In this document: one piece after another, positions 24,717-33,078 of the stretch | How positions within the stretch are numbered: the first letter of the stretch is position 1 | How the letters are laid out: every line of letters starts with the position of its first letter | Translations under genes and position numbers: made by a program | Assembly: GCF_900104145.1 (NCBI RefSeq) | Contig: NZ_FNLB01000006.1 | Coordinates: 3,635,001 to 3,699,000 of the forward strand | Length of the DNA: 64,000 nucleotides | Direction: 5' to 3' | Source: Pseudovibrio sp. Tun.PSC04-5.I4 | GTDB lineage: Bacteria; Pseudomonadota; Alphaproteobacteria; Rhizobiales; Stappiaceae | Notes under the pieces: model-generated | The model's input: the letters and a program-made list of their open reading frames with translations, nothing else | What the model was told of the DNA's origin: nothing | Databases searched by the model: none

Positions 24717-25472
24717 CTAGAGATTATGGAAAATCGGCAGGGAAATGATCACGGCGAGGAAAATAATGACTTTTGCAGCCCACTTGAAATAATGAGGCGG
24801 TGCTTTGCCGGAAACTTTGGCTCCGAATAATAGACACCCCAGGTAGATTGGAGCTGTGATGATTAGAATCGGGATGAGTGCTTTGGTGAACAGGCCATTG
24901 TAAGCATAGGAAGCGTAGGCGGAGACATCTGCGAGGGCAATAAACACGATCATGTTTGCACGTATGATGAGGTGAGGCTGTGGGCCTGTTGCCCAGAGCG
25001 TATAGATGGGGATGGCTGGCATCTGGCTAAAACCGCCAAGTAGTCCTGATATGGTGCCAACTCCAATGTTGAGGGAAGGGCCTGGTTCGTTGGGGTACGT
25101 CCAATTCGAGAGCAGGATCGCCAACAGGGTGAGCACAACACCGGTTATTGCCCAGTGCAATGCCAGTGCTGGCGCGTTGGCCAATATCCATGCACCGGCT
25201 GGGACCGCCAGAACAGCGCCTGTAGCTGCGGGGACAACACTTTTCCAGCGGCATATCTTTGCAGCCGGGAAGACCAGCGGCAGAGCCACAATGGTATCCA
25301 GAATCAAAAGCGTAGCAGCGGCCAGTTTGGGGCCGATTACAAAAGCGGCGAGTGGAATCCACACCATGCCAGAGCCGAATCCTGCAAATCCTCGCATCAA
25401 CCCAGCCAGAAAAATCGCTACAGCAACCAGTGCCAACTGTTGAGGAGAGTGGATGGAGAATAGTTCAATCAT
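24717..25472 (-). CDS. TauE/SafE family anion exporter, second paralogue
   Basis: A 251-residue polytopic protein with the same fold: GLMRGFAGFGSGMVWIPLAA in the first half and GTISGLLGGFSQMPAIPIYTLW in the second. Eye alignment shows the two tandem copies are similar throughout, so a local duplication followed by divergence is likely. The substrate cannot be inferred. It is divergent from ruvC, whose start is 124 nt away. Confidence 0.85.
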   Translation of the reverse strand: MIELFSIHSPQQLALVAVAIFLAGLMRGFAGFGSGMVWIPLAAFVIGPKLAAATLLILDTIVALPLVFPAAKICRWKSVVPAATGAVLAVPAGAWILANAPALALHWAITGVVLTLLAILLSNWTYPNEPGPSLNIGVGTISGLLGGFSQMPAIPIYTLWATGPQPHLIIRANMIVFIALADVSAYASYAYNGLFTKALIPILIITAPIYLGCLLFGAKVSGKAPPHYFKWAAKVIIFLAVIISLPIFHNL

Positions 25473-25595
25473 GGAGGGTCCTGACCTGCGGACTACGCAG
25501 GAACGAGTGGATTACTCCCGAATTCTGGCGGATTAAGCGATTGGTTTTCGTTACCGGCTAGCGCCCTTGAAGATTTTTCGTTACCGGTTTGTTCT

Positions 25596-26117
25596 ATGGA
25601 TCATTCAATTCGAATCATGGGCGTTGACCCCGGTCTCAGGAACACTGGCTGGGGCATTATTGATGCCAAAGGCAATCGCATCAGCTTTATTGCAAGTGGG
25701 ACGATACAGTCCAACAGTAAGTACTCTCTCGCAGAGCGACTCAAGCAGCTGTATGTTGGCTTGCAAGATGTGATTGAGCGTTATGATCCGACAGAGGCTG
25801 CTGTTGAGAATACGTTTGTGAACAAGGATGCAGGCGCTACGCTTAAGCTGGGACAGGCGAGGGGTATCGCTCTTCTTGTGCCATCCCTGCATAATCTGGT
25901 TGTTTCTGAGTACGCACCGAACCTTGTGAAGAAAACTGTTGTTGGCACCGGACATGCTGATAAAGATCAGATTCGCATGATGGTAAAGGTGTTGATGCCC
26001 AAGGCGACGTTTAATTCTGATGATGCTGCGGATGCATTGGCTATTGGAATTTGTCACAGCCACCATAGGGGCAGTATAACAGGCCGTCTGGCCGCAGCGG
26101 AGGCTCGTTTGAAATGA
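25596..26117 (+). CDS. ruvC: Holliday junction endonuclease RuvC
   Basis: A 173-residue RNase H-fold resolvase that cuts four-way junctions. The acidic catalytic residues are visible: Asp11 in MGVDPGLRNTGWG, the Glu in AAVENTFVNKDA, and the paired Asp in SDDAADALAIGICH. The DNA-binding segment GHADKDQIRMMV is intact. It is first in ruvCAB; its stop overlaps the ruvA start by 4 nt (ATGA). Confidence 0.96.
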   Translation: MDHSIRIMGVDPGLRNTGWGIIDAKGNRISFIASGTIQSNSKYSLAERLKQLYVGLQDVIERYDPTEAAVENTFVNKDAGATLKLGQARGIALLVPSLHNLVVSEYAPNLVKKTVVGTGHADKDQIRMMVKVLMPKATFNSDDAADALAIGICHSHHRGSITGRLAAAEARLK

Positions 26118-26728
26118 TCGGGAAACTCAAAGGTGTTGTCGATAGTTACGGAGATGACTTCGTGCTGTTGGATGTGCAGGGTGTTTGTTATCAGGTTCAT
26201 TGCCCATCACGGGTGTTGCAGCAGTTGCCTCGCGTTGGGGAAGCGGCCGTGCTTGCCATTGAGACGATGGTGCGTGAGGACATGATCAGGCTCTTCGGTT
26301 TTTCCGAGGATTCTGAGCGTGAATGGTTCCGCCTGTTGATGACTGTACAGGGTGTTGGTGCGAAGGTTGCTCTGGGCATTCTTGGTATTATGAAAGCCTC
26401 TGAAGTGGCAAATGCCATTGCGCTGGGCGACAAAACCGCTGTGACACGTGCTCCCGGTGTTGGCAAACGTGTTGCAGAGCGAATTGTTTCTGAGCTGAAA
26501 TCCAAAGCACCCGCGTTTGCATCTGTTGAGGGGGACACAATCGCAGTTTCCCAGTCTGTGCAGGAAAATGCAGCGGCACGTTCGGTTTCTGATGCGGTGT
26601 CTGCTCTGTCCAATCTTGGGTATCAACCAGCACAGGCTGCGGCTGCCATCGCAGCGGCAATGAAGAGCGCGGGCGAGGATGCTCCAGCGGAAAAACTAAT
26701 TCGCCTTGGCCTTAAGGAACTTATGTAA
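26114..26728 (+). CDS. ruvA: Holliday junction branch migration protein RuvA
   Basis: A 204-residue RuvA that forms the tetrameric junction-binding core. The N-terminal OB domain starts MIGKLKGVVDSYGDDFVLLDVQGVCY. Two helix-hairpin-helix motifs follow: LMTVQGVGAKVALGILG and APGVGKRVAERIVSELK. The C-terminal RuvB-contacting domain begins near AVSALSNLGY. It overlaps ruvC by 4 nt and ruvB by 1 nt, so the three are translationally coupled. Confidence 0.96.
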   Translation: MIGKLKGVVDSYGDDFVLLDVQGVCYQVHCPSRVLQQLPRVGEAAVLAIETMVREDMIRLFGFSEDSEREWFRLLMTVQGVGAKVALGILGIMKASEVANAIALGDKTAVTRAPGVGKRVAERIVSELKSKAPAFASVEGDTIAVSQSVQENAAARSVSDAVSALSNLGYQPAQAAAAIAAAMKSAGEDAPAEKLIRLGLKELM

Positions 26729-27774
26729 TGGACACGGGCGAGGAACGTATCATCACACCGGAAATTCGGGGTGATGAGATTGACAGTGGCACACGCCCGC
26801 AAACATTGGATGAGTTTACCGGGCAAGCGCAGGCTCGTGAGAACCTGAAGGTTTTCATTGGAGCGGCGAAAGCGCGGGGTGAAGCACTGGACCATGTGTT
26901 GTTTGTTGGTCCTCCCGGCCTTGGCAAGACGACACTTGCACAGATTATGGCCCGTGAACTTGGCGTGAATTTCCGCGCAACGTCTGGTCCGGTGATTGCA
27001 AAAGCAGGTGACCTTGCTGCGTTGCTGACCAATCTTGAGGACCGGGATGTTCTGTTTATCGATGAGATCCACCGCCTCAATCCAGCTGTTGAAGAAATTC
27101 TCTATCCCGCCATGGAAGATTATCAGCTTGATCTGATCATCGGGGAGGGGCCTGCTGCGCGATCTGTGAAGATTGATCTGGCGAAGTTTACGTTGATTGC
27201 TGCGACCACCCGTATAGGCTTGTTGACTACACCGCTGCGTGATCGCTTTGGTATTCCGGTTCGGCTGGAGTTTTATACGGCTGCGGAATTAGAGCTGATT
27301 GTAAAACGCGGGGCGCGGCTGCTGGGCGTTGGTATAAGTGATGCGGGCGCTACTGAAATCGCAAAACGGTCTCGTGGGACACCGCGTATCGCCGGACGTT
27401 TATTGCGCCGTGTGCGTGATTTTGCGATTGTGGCGGGTGATGCAGAGATCGATACTGCTCTTGCCGACCGGGCTTTGCGGCAGCTGGAAGTAGACAGCGC
27501 CGGATTCGATAGTCTTGATCGGCGCTATCTGACGCAGATTGCTCTGAACTTTGGCGGCGGCCCTGTCGGGATTGAAACCATCGCAGCAGCGCTTTCTGAA
27601 CCCCGAGATGCCATTGAAGAGATTGTGGAGCCGTATCTGATTCAGAACGGCTACCTGCAACGCACTCCGCGTGGGCGAATCCTGACGCCTGTTGCCTTCA
27701 AACACCTTGGTTTGGCTGTGCCGAATAACCCTAATGCACCTCAGATGGCCCTTTTTCAACACGATGAAGAATGA
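26728..27774 (+). CDS. ruvB: Holliday junction helicase RuvB
   Basis: A 348-residue AAA+ motor. Walker A GPPGLGKTT is at 61-69, Walker B is LFIDEIHRLN, sensor 1 is AATTRIGLL, and the arginine finger region is TPLRDRFGI. The C-terminal winged helix includes QRTPRGRILT. Full length. Its ATG overlaps the last base of the ruvA stop. It is followed after 9 nt by ybgC, which ties ruvCAB to the Tol-Pal cluster. Confidence 0.97.
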   Translation: MDTGEERIITPEIRGDEIDSGTRPQTLDEFTGQAQARENLKVFIGAAKARGEALDHVLFVGPPGLGKTTLAQIMARELGVNFRATSGPVIAKAGDLAALLTNLEDRDVLFIDEIHRLNPAVEEILYPAMEDYQLDLIIGEGPAARSVKIDLAKFTLIAATTRIGLLTTPLRDRFGIPVRLEFYTAAELELIVKRGARLLGVGISDAGATEIAKRSRGTPRIAGRLLRRVRDFAIVAGDAEIDTALADRALRQLEVDSAGFDSLDRRYLTQIALNFGGGPVGIETIAAALSEPRDAIEEIVEPYLIQNGYLQRTPRGRILTPVAFKHLGLAVPNNPNAPQMALFQHDEE

Positions 27775-27783
27775 TCTGAAGCG

Positions 27784-28254
27784 ATGAACAAAATAAATAA
27801 TGAGAAAAATTGGCCCGATCTGTCTGGCCGTATTGTTGGCCGGCAGCACATTTTGCCGGTGCGTGTTTATTATGAGGACACGGATTTTTCTGGCGTTGTC
27901 TATCACGCGTCCTATCTGAAATTTATGGAACGCGGGCGGACAGAAGTGCTGCGGATGCGCGGGGTGCATCACCACGAGTTTGACTCTGGTAAGTACGGAG
28001 AACGTCTTGCATTTGCTGTTCGGCATATGGATATCGACTTTTTAAAGCCTGCGCGAATCGACGATGTGCTTGAAGTTCATACGGATATTACTGAGTGCAA
28101 GGGTGTGCGGTTGATAATTGAGCAGCGAGTTTTGCGTGGTGCTGAAGTTTTAATTGCTGCGAAAGTGACGGTTGTTGCCATCTCGGCAGAAGGCAAACCG
28201 CGCAGACTTCCTAAGGCTCTTATGGCGCAGATGTATGGGGAAGACCCCCAGTAA
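27784..28254 (+). CDS. ybgC: Tol-Pal associated acyl-CoA thioesterase YbgC
   Basis: A 156-residue hotdog-fold thioesterase. The family signature VYYEDTDFSGVVYHASYLKFMERGRTE contains the catalytic Asp and the following His. It acts on short-chain or acyl-ACP thioesters and is linked to phospholipid metabolism near the Tol-Pal complex. It directly precedes tolQ as in most proteobacteria, and follows ruvB by 9 nt, so read-through from ruvCAB is likely. Confidence 0.93.
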   Translation: MNKINNEKNWPDLSGRIVGRQHILPVRVYYEDTDFSGVVYHASYLKFMERGRTEVLRMRGVHHHEFDSGKYGERLAFAVRHMDIDFLKPARIDDVLEVHTDITECKGVRLIIEQRVLRGAEVLIAAKVTVVAISAEGKPRRLPKALMAQMYGEDPQ

Positions 28255-28491
28255 AACCTCGCCAAAATTCACTAATATCCATTCAATGTAAACGGGACCC
28301 CGAGCCTTTTAATCCTTCAGTAACCTTAAACATGTCTTTTCATTTATGCCTTCAATGCTGGTCGCAGTCGAAGTTTCGCCTAATTCGACAGGCAGGAAGG
28401 CTGCTAAATGTTTAATAGATCGGTTGTGTTCGTGGCAGGGGTTCTACCATGAGCTGGTCTTTGGGTTATCAGGGCAAGAGGTCCTTACTAC

Positions 28492-29277
28492 ATGAACTCT
28501 AAGGTAATGAAACTCGTTGTGGCCATGAGTGCAGCGCTGGCAAGCACTTTGCCAATGGCAGCAGTCGCCCAAGGCGTGCAATCAGTAGAATTGGGAGCCG
28601 CACCAGGCTCTGGTTTGTCCTATATTTCGCTTTTTATGGAAGCGGATATCGTTGTAAAAGTCGTGATGATCGGTCTGATGGGTGCTTCGGTTTGGAGTTG
28701 GGCGATCATCTTTGACAAGATCGTCCTTTACATGCGGTCTCGCCGTCAGATGAGTCGGTTTGAGAATGCGTTCTGGTCCGGCCAGTCTTTGGAAGAGCTT
28801 TACAAATCCCTCTCCTCTCGTGCGAACAACGGCATGTCTGCTTTGTTTGTTGCGGCGATGCGAGAGTGGAAACGCTCTCATGAAGGGGACCGTCCAGCCA
28901 TTGCCAGCCTTCAGCAGCGTATTGACCGGGTCATGGACCTGACAATTTCGCGCGAAGTTGAGCGATTGGAAAAGCGCCTTTTGTTCCTCGCGACCATTGG
29001 GAGTGCGGCTCCGTTTATCGGTTTGTTTGGGACTGTTTGGGGCATCATGAATGCCTTTACCTCCATTGCAGCTTCCAAGAACACCAGTCTTGCTGTTGTT
29101 GCTCCGGGCATTGCAGAGGCACTGTTTGCAACGGGGCTTGGTCTTATCGCGGCTATTCCAGCGGTTATCGCCTACAATAAACTGCAGAGTGACTCCGGTA
29201 AGCTTACGGCTCGGATGGAGGGTTTTGCGGATGAATTTTCTGCCATCCTTTCCCGCCGAATTGATGAGCGAGGATAA
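28492..29277 (+). CDS. tolQ: Tol-Pal system proton channel TolQ
   Basis: A 261-residue inner-membrane protein with an unusual N-terminal signal-like segment (residues 1-26, ending MAAVAQ). Three helices follow: at about 52-75, then the core pair LLFLATIGSAAPFIGLFGTVWGIMNAF and GLGLIAAIPAVIAYN. It forms the pentameric ring with TolR that uses proton flow to drive outer-membrane constriction during division. AGAGG is 10 nt upstream. It overlaps closely with tolR (3-nt gap). Confidence 0.95.
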   Translation: MNSKVMKLVVAMSAALASTLPMAAVAQGVQSVELGAAPGSGLSYISLFMEADIVVKVVMIGLMGASVWSWAIIFDKIVLYMRSRRQMSRFENAFWSGQSLEELYKSLSSRANNGMSALFVAAMREWKRSHEGDRPAIASLQQRIDRVMDLTISREVERLEKRLLFLATIGSAAPFIGLFGTVWGIMNAFTSIAASKNTSLAVVAPGIAEALFATGLGLIAAIPAVIAYNKLQSDSGKLTARMEGFADEFSAILSRRIDERG

Positions 29278-29280
29278 ACC

Positions 29281-29739
29281 ATGGGCATGAGCAGTGGAGC
29301 AGCTGGTGGAGGTGGACGCTCAGGCGGCAGACGTGGTCGTCGCAGGCAGTCACACGCCCCAATGAGCGAAATCAACGTGACACCGATGGTGGATGTGATG
29401 CTGGTGTTGCTGATCATCTTTATGGTGGCAGCTCCTTTGCTAACCGTTGGCGTTCCTATTGATTTGCCTGAAACCCGCGCGAAAGCGATGGAGGGCGACA
29501 CTGAGCCGATAGCGATTTCCGTAAAATCCGACGGCAAGGTGTACATTCAGGATACTGAGATCGCCGTTGATGAACTGATCGCAAAACTCGGTGCTATTGC
29601 AGAAAATGGCTACGACGAGCGCATTTACGTGCGCGGAGATCAGGATGCTGATTATGGGATCATTATGAAAGTTATGGGCCAGATCAATGCTGCTGGATAC
29701 AAGCGCATTGGGCTCGTTACTCTCGAGGAGCAGGGTTAA
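29281..29739 (+). CDS. tolR: Tol-Pal system protein TolR
   Basis: A 152-residue ExbD/TolR protein. A Gly/Arg-rich cytosolic N-terminus (SGAAGGGGRSGGRRGRRRQ) precedes a single helix with the proton-binding Asp in INVTPMVDVMLVLLIIFMV. The periplasmic domain ends KRIGLVTLEEQG. It works with TolQ as the motor. Confidence 0.95.
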   Translation: MGMSSGAAGGGGRSGGRRGRRRQSHAPMSEINVTPMVDVMLVLLIIFMVAAPLLTVGVPIDLPETRAKAMEGDTEPIAISVKSDGKVYIQDTEIAVDELIAKLGAIAENGYDERIYVRGDQDADYGIIMKVMGQINAAGYKRIGLVTLEEQG

Positions 29740-29745
29740 CCGGGA

Positions 29746-30684
29746 ATGCGTGCAGGTCTTATCGCATCGCTAGTTGTACACATCGTCATCCTCGTTGCCG
29801 GAGCGCTTTCGCTTAACTTTGGCAAGGAACTGACCACTGCGCCTGTGGATTCACTGCCTGTGGACCTGATTCCTGTGAGCGAGCTGACCAAGCTTCAGCT
29901 GGGTAGCAAAGATGCGAAAGAAATCAAAGAAGCGGCTTTGAAACCGACAACCAAGCCTGCAGAAAAGCCAGAGCCGGAAAAGAAGACCGGTGAAGCTAAG
30001 AAAGAAGTGAAGAAGGTTCAGGACGCGAAAAAGGAAGTGCGACAGGCTGAAAATACACCGCCGCCGCCTCCACCACCACCTCCTGCTGAATCTGAACCTG
30101 CTCCAAAAGAGCCGCCAAAGGAAAAGGCGCCTTCTGAAACTGCAGAGCTAGGGCCTGAAATTGACAAGACTGAAAAGCCAAAGCCGCTTGTGAAGGTTCG
30201 TCCGCGTACCAAACCAAAGGCTCCGGCTCGTCCGAAAAAGCCGAAAAAAGAAGAGCCGAAAAAAGATCCAGTCAAGAGCCGGACGGCTTTCCTGAATAAA
30301 ATCAATTCGGCGGTGAGTGGAACTGCGAAGTCCACAAAACCTGTTTCGCTCGGGTCTGAGCGTGGAGAAACCAACGTGAAGATGAGCCAGTCTGAACTGG
30401 ATGCACTTCGTTCTCAGGTTGCTCAGTGCTGGAACCCACCGGTGGGTGCCGCTGGTGCGCAAGATTTGACAGTCCGTTTGCAATTCAATCTGAGCCGAAC
30501 TGGTGAAGTTGAGGGGCAGACGCAAGTTCTGAACTCAAGCAATAACCCGGCATTTCGTGCAGCTGCCAGCAGTGCAGAACGCGCGGTGTTCCGCTGCGGT
30601 CCGTATTCTCTTCCAGTTGCAAAATACGATGCCTGGAAAACCGTTATCTTGAATTTTGATCCTCGCGACATGCTTGGATACTAG
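29746..30684 (+). CDS. tolA: Cell envelope protein TolA
   Basis: A 312-residue TolA-like energy transducer. One N-terminal helix (about 4-25) anchors it. The middle (about 60-190) is Lys/Pro/Glu-rich, with a run of nine consecutive prolines that would depend on EF-P for translation. The C-terminal domain (about 215-312) contains SQVAQCWNPPVGAAG and ends FDPRDMLGY, as in alphaproteobacterial TolA. It links the TolQR motor to TolB-Pal at the outer membrane. Confidence 0.92.
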   Translation: MRAGLIASLVVHIVILVAGALSLNFGKELTTAPVDSLPVDLIPVSELTKLQLGSKDAKEIKEAALKPTTKPAEKPEPEKKTGEAKKEVKKVQDAKKEVRQAENTPPPPPPPPPAESEPAPKEPPKEKAPSETAELGPEIDKTEKPKPLVKVRPRTKPKAPARPKKPKKEEPKKDPVKSRTAFLNKINSAVSGTAKSTKPVSLGSERGETNVKMSQSELDALRSQVAQCWNPPVGAAGAQDLTVRLQFNLSRTGEVEGQTQVLNSSNNPAFRAAASSAERAVFRCGPYSLPVAKYDAWKTVILNFDPRDMLGY

Positions 30685-30712
30685 GTATTGAGATTGAAAG
30701 GAGCTGAGGTCG

Positions 30713-32077
30713 ATGTCCTTTGCGATACGACTTAACCCAATGCGTACAATAGGGATCAAGCAGATGTGGTGCCGTGCGTGCCGTGTCGTTGCTGGAGCCC
30801 TTGCTGTTGCTATAATTTCTCAACCTGCTTTTGCGCTGATTGAACTCGATATCACTCAGGGTAATGTTGAGCCTATGCCGGTTGCAATTTCCCCCTTTGC
30901 TGGCTCCGGCTTGCAGGAAGATGTTGCGGGGCAGATTTCATCTGTTGTTGCTGCTGATTTGAAGCGCTCTGGATTGTTCAAACCGATCGATCCTACGGCC
31001 CACATTCAGCAAGGGATGAACGTTGGCACTATGCCGCGATTTGGCGACTGGAGAACCATTGGCTCGCAAGCTTTGGTGACTGGTTCTATCGCGCAGCAGG
31101 CGAACGGACAGATCCGTGCTGAATTTCGTTTGTGGGATGTGTTTGCCGGCCAACAGTTGATTGGGCAGCAGTTCTTCACCACTCCTGAAAACTGGCGCCG
31201 TTTGGCTCACATCATCTCTGATGCGATTTATCAGCGTTTGACCGGCGAAAAGGGCTACTTTGATACCCGCGTTGTCTTTATTGACGAAAGCGGACCGAAG
31301 GATGCCCGCCGGAAACGTCTTGCGATTATGGATCAGGATGGAGCTAACGTTCGGTATTTGACACGTGGCGATGATCTTGTTCTGACACCTCGGTTCTCTC
31401 CTGTTTCTCAGGAAGTGACCTACATGTCTTATGTGGGCGGAAATCCGCAGGTTTATCTGTTCAATATTGAAACTGGACAACGCGAAGTTCTTGGCAATTT
31501 CCCGGGTATGACCTTTGCGCCGCGTTTCACTCCTGACGGCCAGAAGGTCATCATGAGTTTGCAGCAAGGCAGCAATGCAAACCTTTATCTTATGGATGTG
31601 CGGACACGTCGGACCACGCGCCTGACCAACACAGCAGCGATTGATACCAGCCCGTCTTTCTCCCCTGACAGTCGTCAGATTGTGTTTGAAAGTGACCGTG
31701 GCGGTTCTCAGCAGCTTTATGTGATGGGAGCTGATGGCAGCAATGCGACCCGTATTTCGTTCGGACCGGGACAATATTCAACGCCGGTCTGGTCTCCACG
31801 CGGAGATTTGATTGCCTTTACCAAGGTGCATCAGGGCCGGTTTATGATTGGCGTGATGCGGCCTGATGGCAAGGGCGAGCGTATCCTCACTGAGGGCTAT
31901 CACAACGAGGGACCAGCTTGGTCTCCCAATGGACGTGTGCTGACTTTCTTCCGAGACACCCCTGGTGAAACGGGTGGGCCTCAGGTCTGGACTGTGGATT
32001 TGACTGGGTATAATGAGCAGTTGGTACAAACGCCAAACTTTGCTTCTGATCCCGCATGGTCACCTCTGCTTGAGTAA
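30713..32077 (+). CDS. tolB: Tol-Pal system beta-propeller protein TolB
   Basis: A 454-residue periplasmic protein. The signal peptide ends near PAFA-L (about residue 40). The N-terminal TolB domain (about 45-180) begins IELDITQGNVEPMPVAISPF. A six-bladed propeller follows, with repeated motifs such as FSPVSQEVTYMSY, FTPDGQKVIMSL, FSPDSRQIVFESD and WSPRGDLIAFTK. It binds Pal and is released by TolA. An in-frame ATG at 30740 could also be used. Confidence 0.95.
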   Translation: MSFAIRLNPMRTIGIKQMWCRACRVVAGALAVAIISQPAFALIELDITQGNVEPMPVAISPFAGSGLQEDVAGQISSVVAADLKRSGLFKPIDPTAHIQQGMNVGTMPRFGDWRTIGSQALVTGSIAQQANGQIRAEFRLWDVFAGQQLIGQQFFTTPENWRRLAHIISDAIYQRLTGEKGYFDTRVVFIDESGPKDARRKRLAIMDQDGANVRYLTRGDDLVLTPRFSPVSQEVTYMSYVGGNPQVYLFNIETGQREVLGNFPGMTFAPRFTPDGQKVIMSLQQGSNANLYLMDVRTRRTTRLTNTAAIDTSPSFSPDSRQIVFESDRGGSQQLYVMGADGSNATRISFGPGQYSTPVWSPRGDLIAFTKVHQGRFMIGVMRPDGKGERILTEGYHNEGPAWSPNGRVLTFFRDTPGETGGPQVWTVDLTGYNEQLVQTPNFASDPAWSPLLE

Positions 32078-32086
32078 CTTCATTGC

Positions 32087-32122
32087 AATGACCCTGATTT
32101 CTAGCAGGAAATCGGGGTCATT
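32087..32122 (+). other. Stem-loop between tolB and pal
   Basis: The 15-base arms AATGACCCTGATTTC and GAAATCGGGGTCATT pair with one G-U. It lies just after the tolB stop. The absence of a T tract suggests an mRNA-processing or stabilising hairpin that sets different levels of TolB and Pal. Confidence 0.6.
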
Positions 32123-32218
32123 AGCACTTCATTAACCATTAAATTCAAGTTACCCTTAACCAAGTTGGTCTAGGGGTTTTTTTAACCCTCGGGGTTTGAG
32201 GGACAGGAGATTCTACAA

Positions 32219-32698
32219 ATGTCAAAGACGCTGTTCGCGCGCGGAGCGCGTTTCGCCGCTGTGGTGGGTGTGTGCCTCGTTGCTGCAGCTTGTTCGCAAA
32301 CACGCCCTGAACTTACTGCCAATAGTTCTGTTGTTGCTGGCTCCGGTCAGGACTTCGTTGTGAATGTTGGGGATCGTGTATTCTTCCTCAACAACCAGAG
32401 CTCTATTGATGGTGCTTCTCGTGGGGTTTTGGACAAGCAGGCTCGATGGCTGCAAAGCTACGGAAAATACTCTATTACAATCGAAGGTCACGCTGATGAA
32501 CGTGGAACTCGCCAGTACAACATTGCGCTGGGTGCCCGTCGTGCTTCTGCTGTCCGTGAATACCTTGTTGCGAAAGGCATTAGCCCAACTCGCATCAAAA
32601 CAATCTCCTACGGCAAAGAGCGGCCGATCGCTGTTTGTAATGCAAATTCTTGTTGGAGCCAGAACCGCCGTGCTGTGACCTTAATTTCTGGTCAGTAA
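32219..32698 (+). CDS. pal: Peptidoglycan-associated lipoprotein Pal
   Basis: A 159-residue outer-membrane lipoprotein. The lipobox VAAAC places the lipidated Cys at 25. The OmpA-like domain (about 55-157) carries the peptidoglycan-binding block IEGHADERGTRQYNIALGARRASAVREYL with the Asp/Arg contacts to meso-DAP. GGAG lies upstream of the ATG. It is separated from tolB by a 141-nt leader with a hairpin, so it may have its own promoter. Confidence 0.96.
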   Translation: MSKTLFARGARFAAVVGVCLVAAACSQTRPELTANSSVVAGSGQDFVVNVGDRVFFLNNQSSIDGASRGVLDKQARWLQSYGKYSITIEGHADERGTRQYNIALGARRASAVREYLVAKGISPTRIKTISYGKERPIAVCNANSCWSQNRRAVTLISGQ

Positions 32699-32722
32699 CT
32701 GGTTTTGAGACTGAAGCCTAAA

Positions 32723-32756
32723 AGAAAGGTTCTTCCACTTCGGAGGAACCTTTCTT
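32723..32756 (+). terminator. Terminator after pal
   Basis: AGAAAGGTTC(TTCC) and GGAGGAACCTTTCT form a hairpin 24 nt past the pal stop, followed by a weak T tract. Confidence 0.75.
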
Positions 32757-33078
32757 GTTGAAACTCCTGCGAACTTGTAGGACAACAAAAAGAGCAGTTC
32801 TTTCGATAGAATGGGTGAACTGCTCTTCATTTATTTCCCTCAGGGTGGTTCCTTGCTTTGCAAGGATTATCAATGTGTTTTGGGGAATGCGCCGTAAAAC
32901 GGTGTGCCGCTCTTTGCGGCCTGTGAGCGTATCGAAGAGTTGGACACACTCAATAAGCATGGGAGAAGCCGCAAATAGGAACGAAACACTGGTTGTGTGC
33001 CCTATTTTCGTCTTTTCCTATTGCCACTAAATGGAATAATTCGCCCTGACACCCGAAGGATGTCCAAGGAGATATTTG
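32757..33078. other. Gap between pal and cpoB with a second hairpin
   Basis: No gene is supported. A perfect ten-base stem AGAGCAGTTC (32791-32800) with GAACTGCTCT (32817-32826) is followed on the minus strand by TTTTTG, as in a minus-strand terminator. Open frames on both strands lack ribosome binding sites. A short minus-strand RNA ending here is possible. Confidence 0.5.

Noticed and set aside
30938..31774. 278-codon minus-strand frame opposite tolB
   Set aside because: Shadow of tolB with no start signals.
32755..33030. 91-codon frame between pal and cpoB
   Set aside because: No ribosome binding site; the opposite strand is equally open; low-quality composition.
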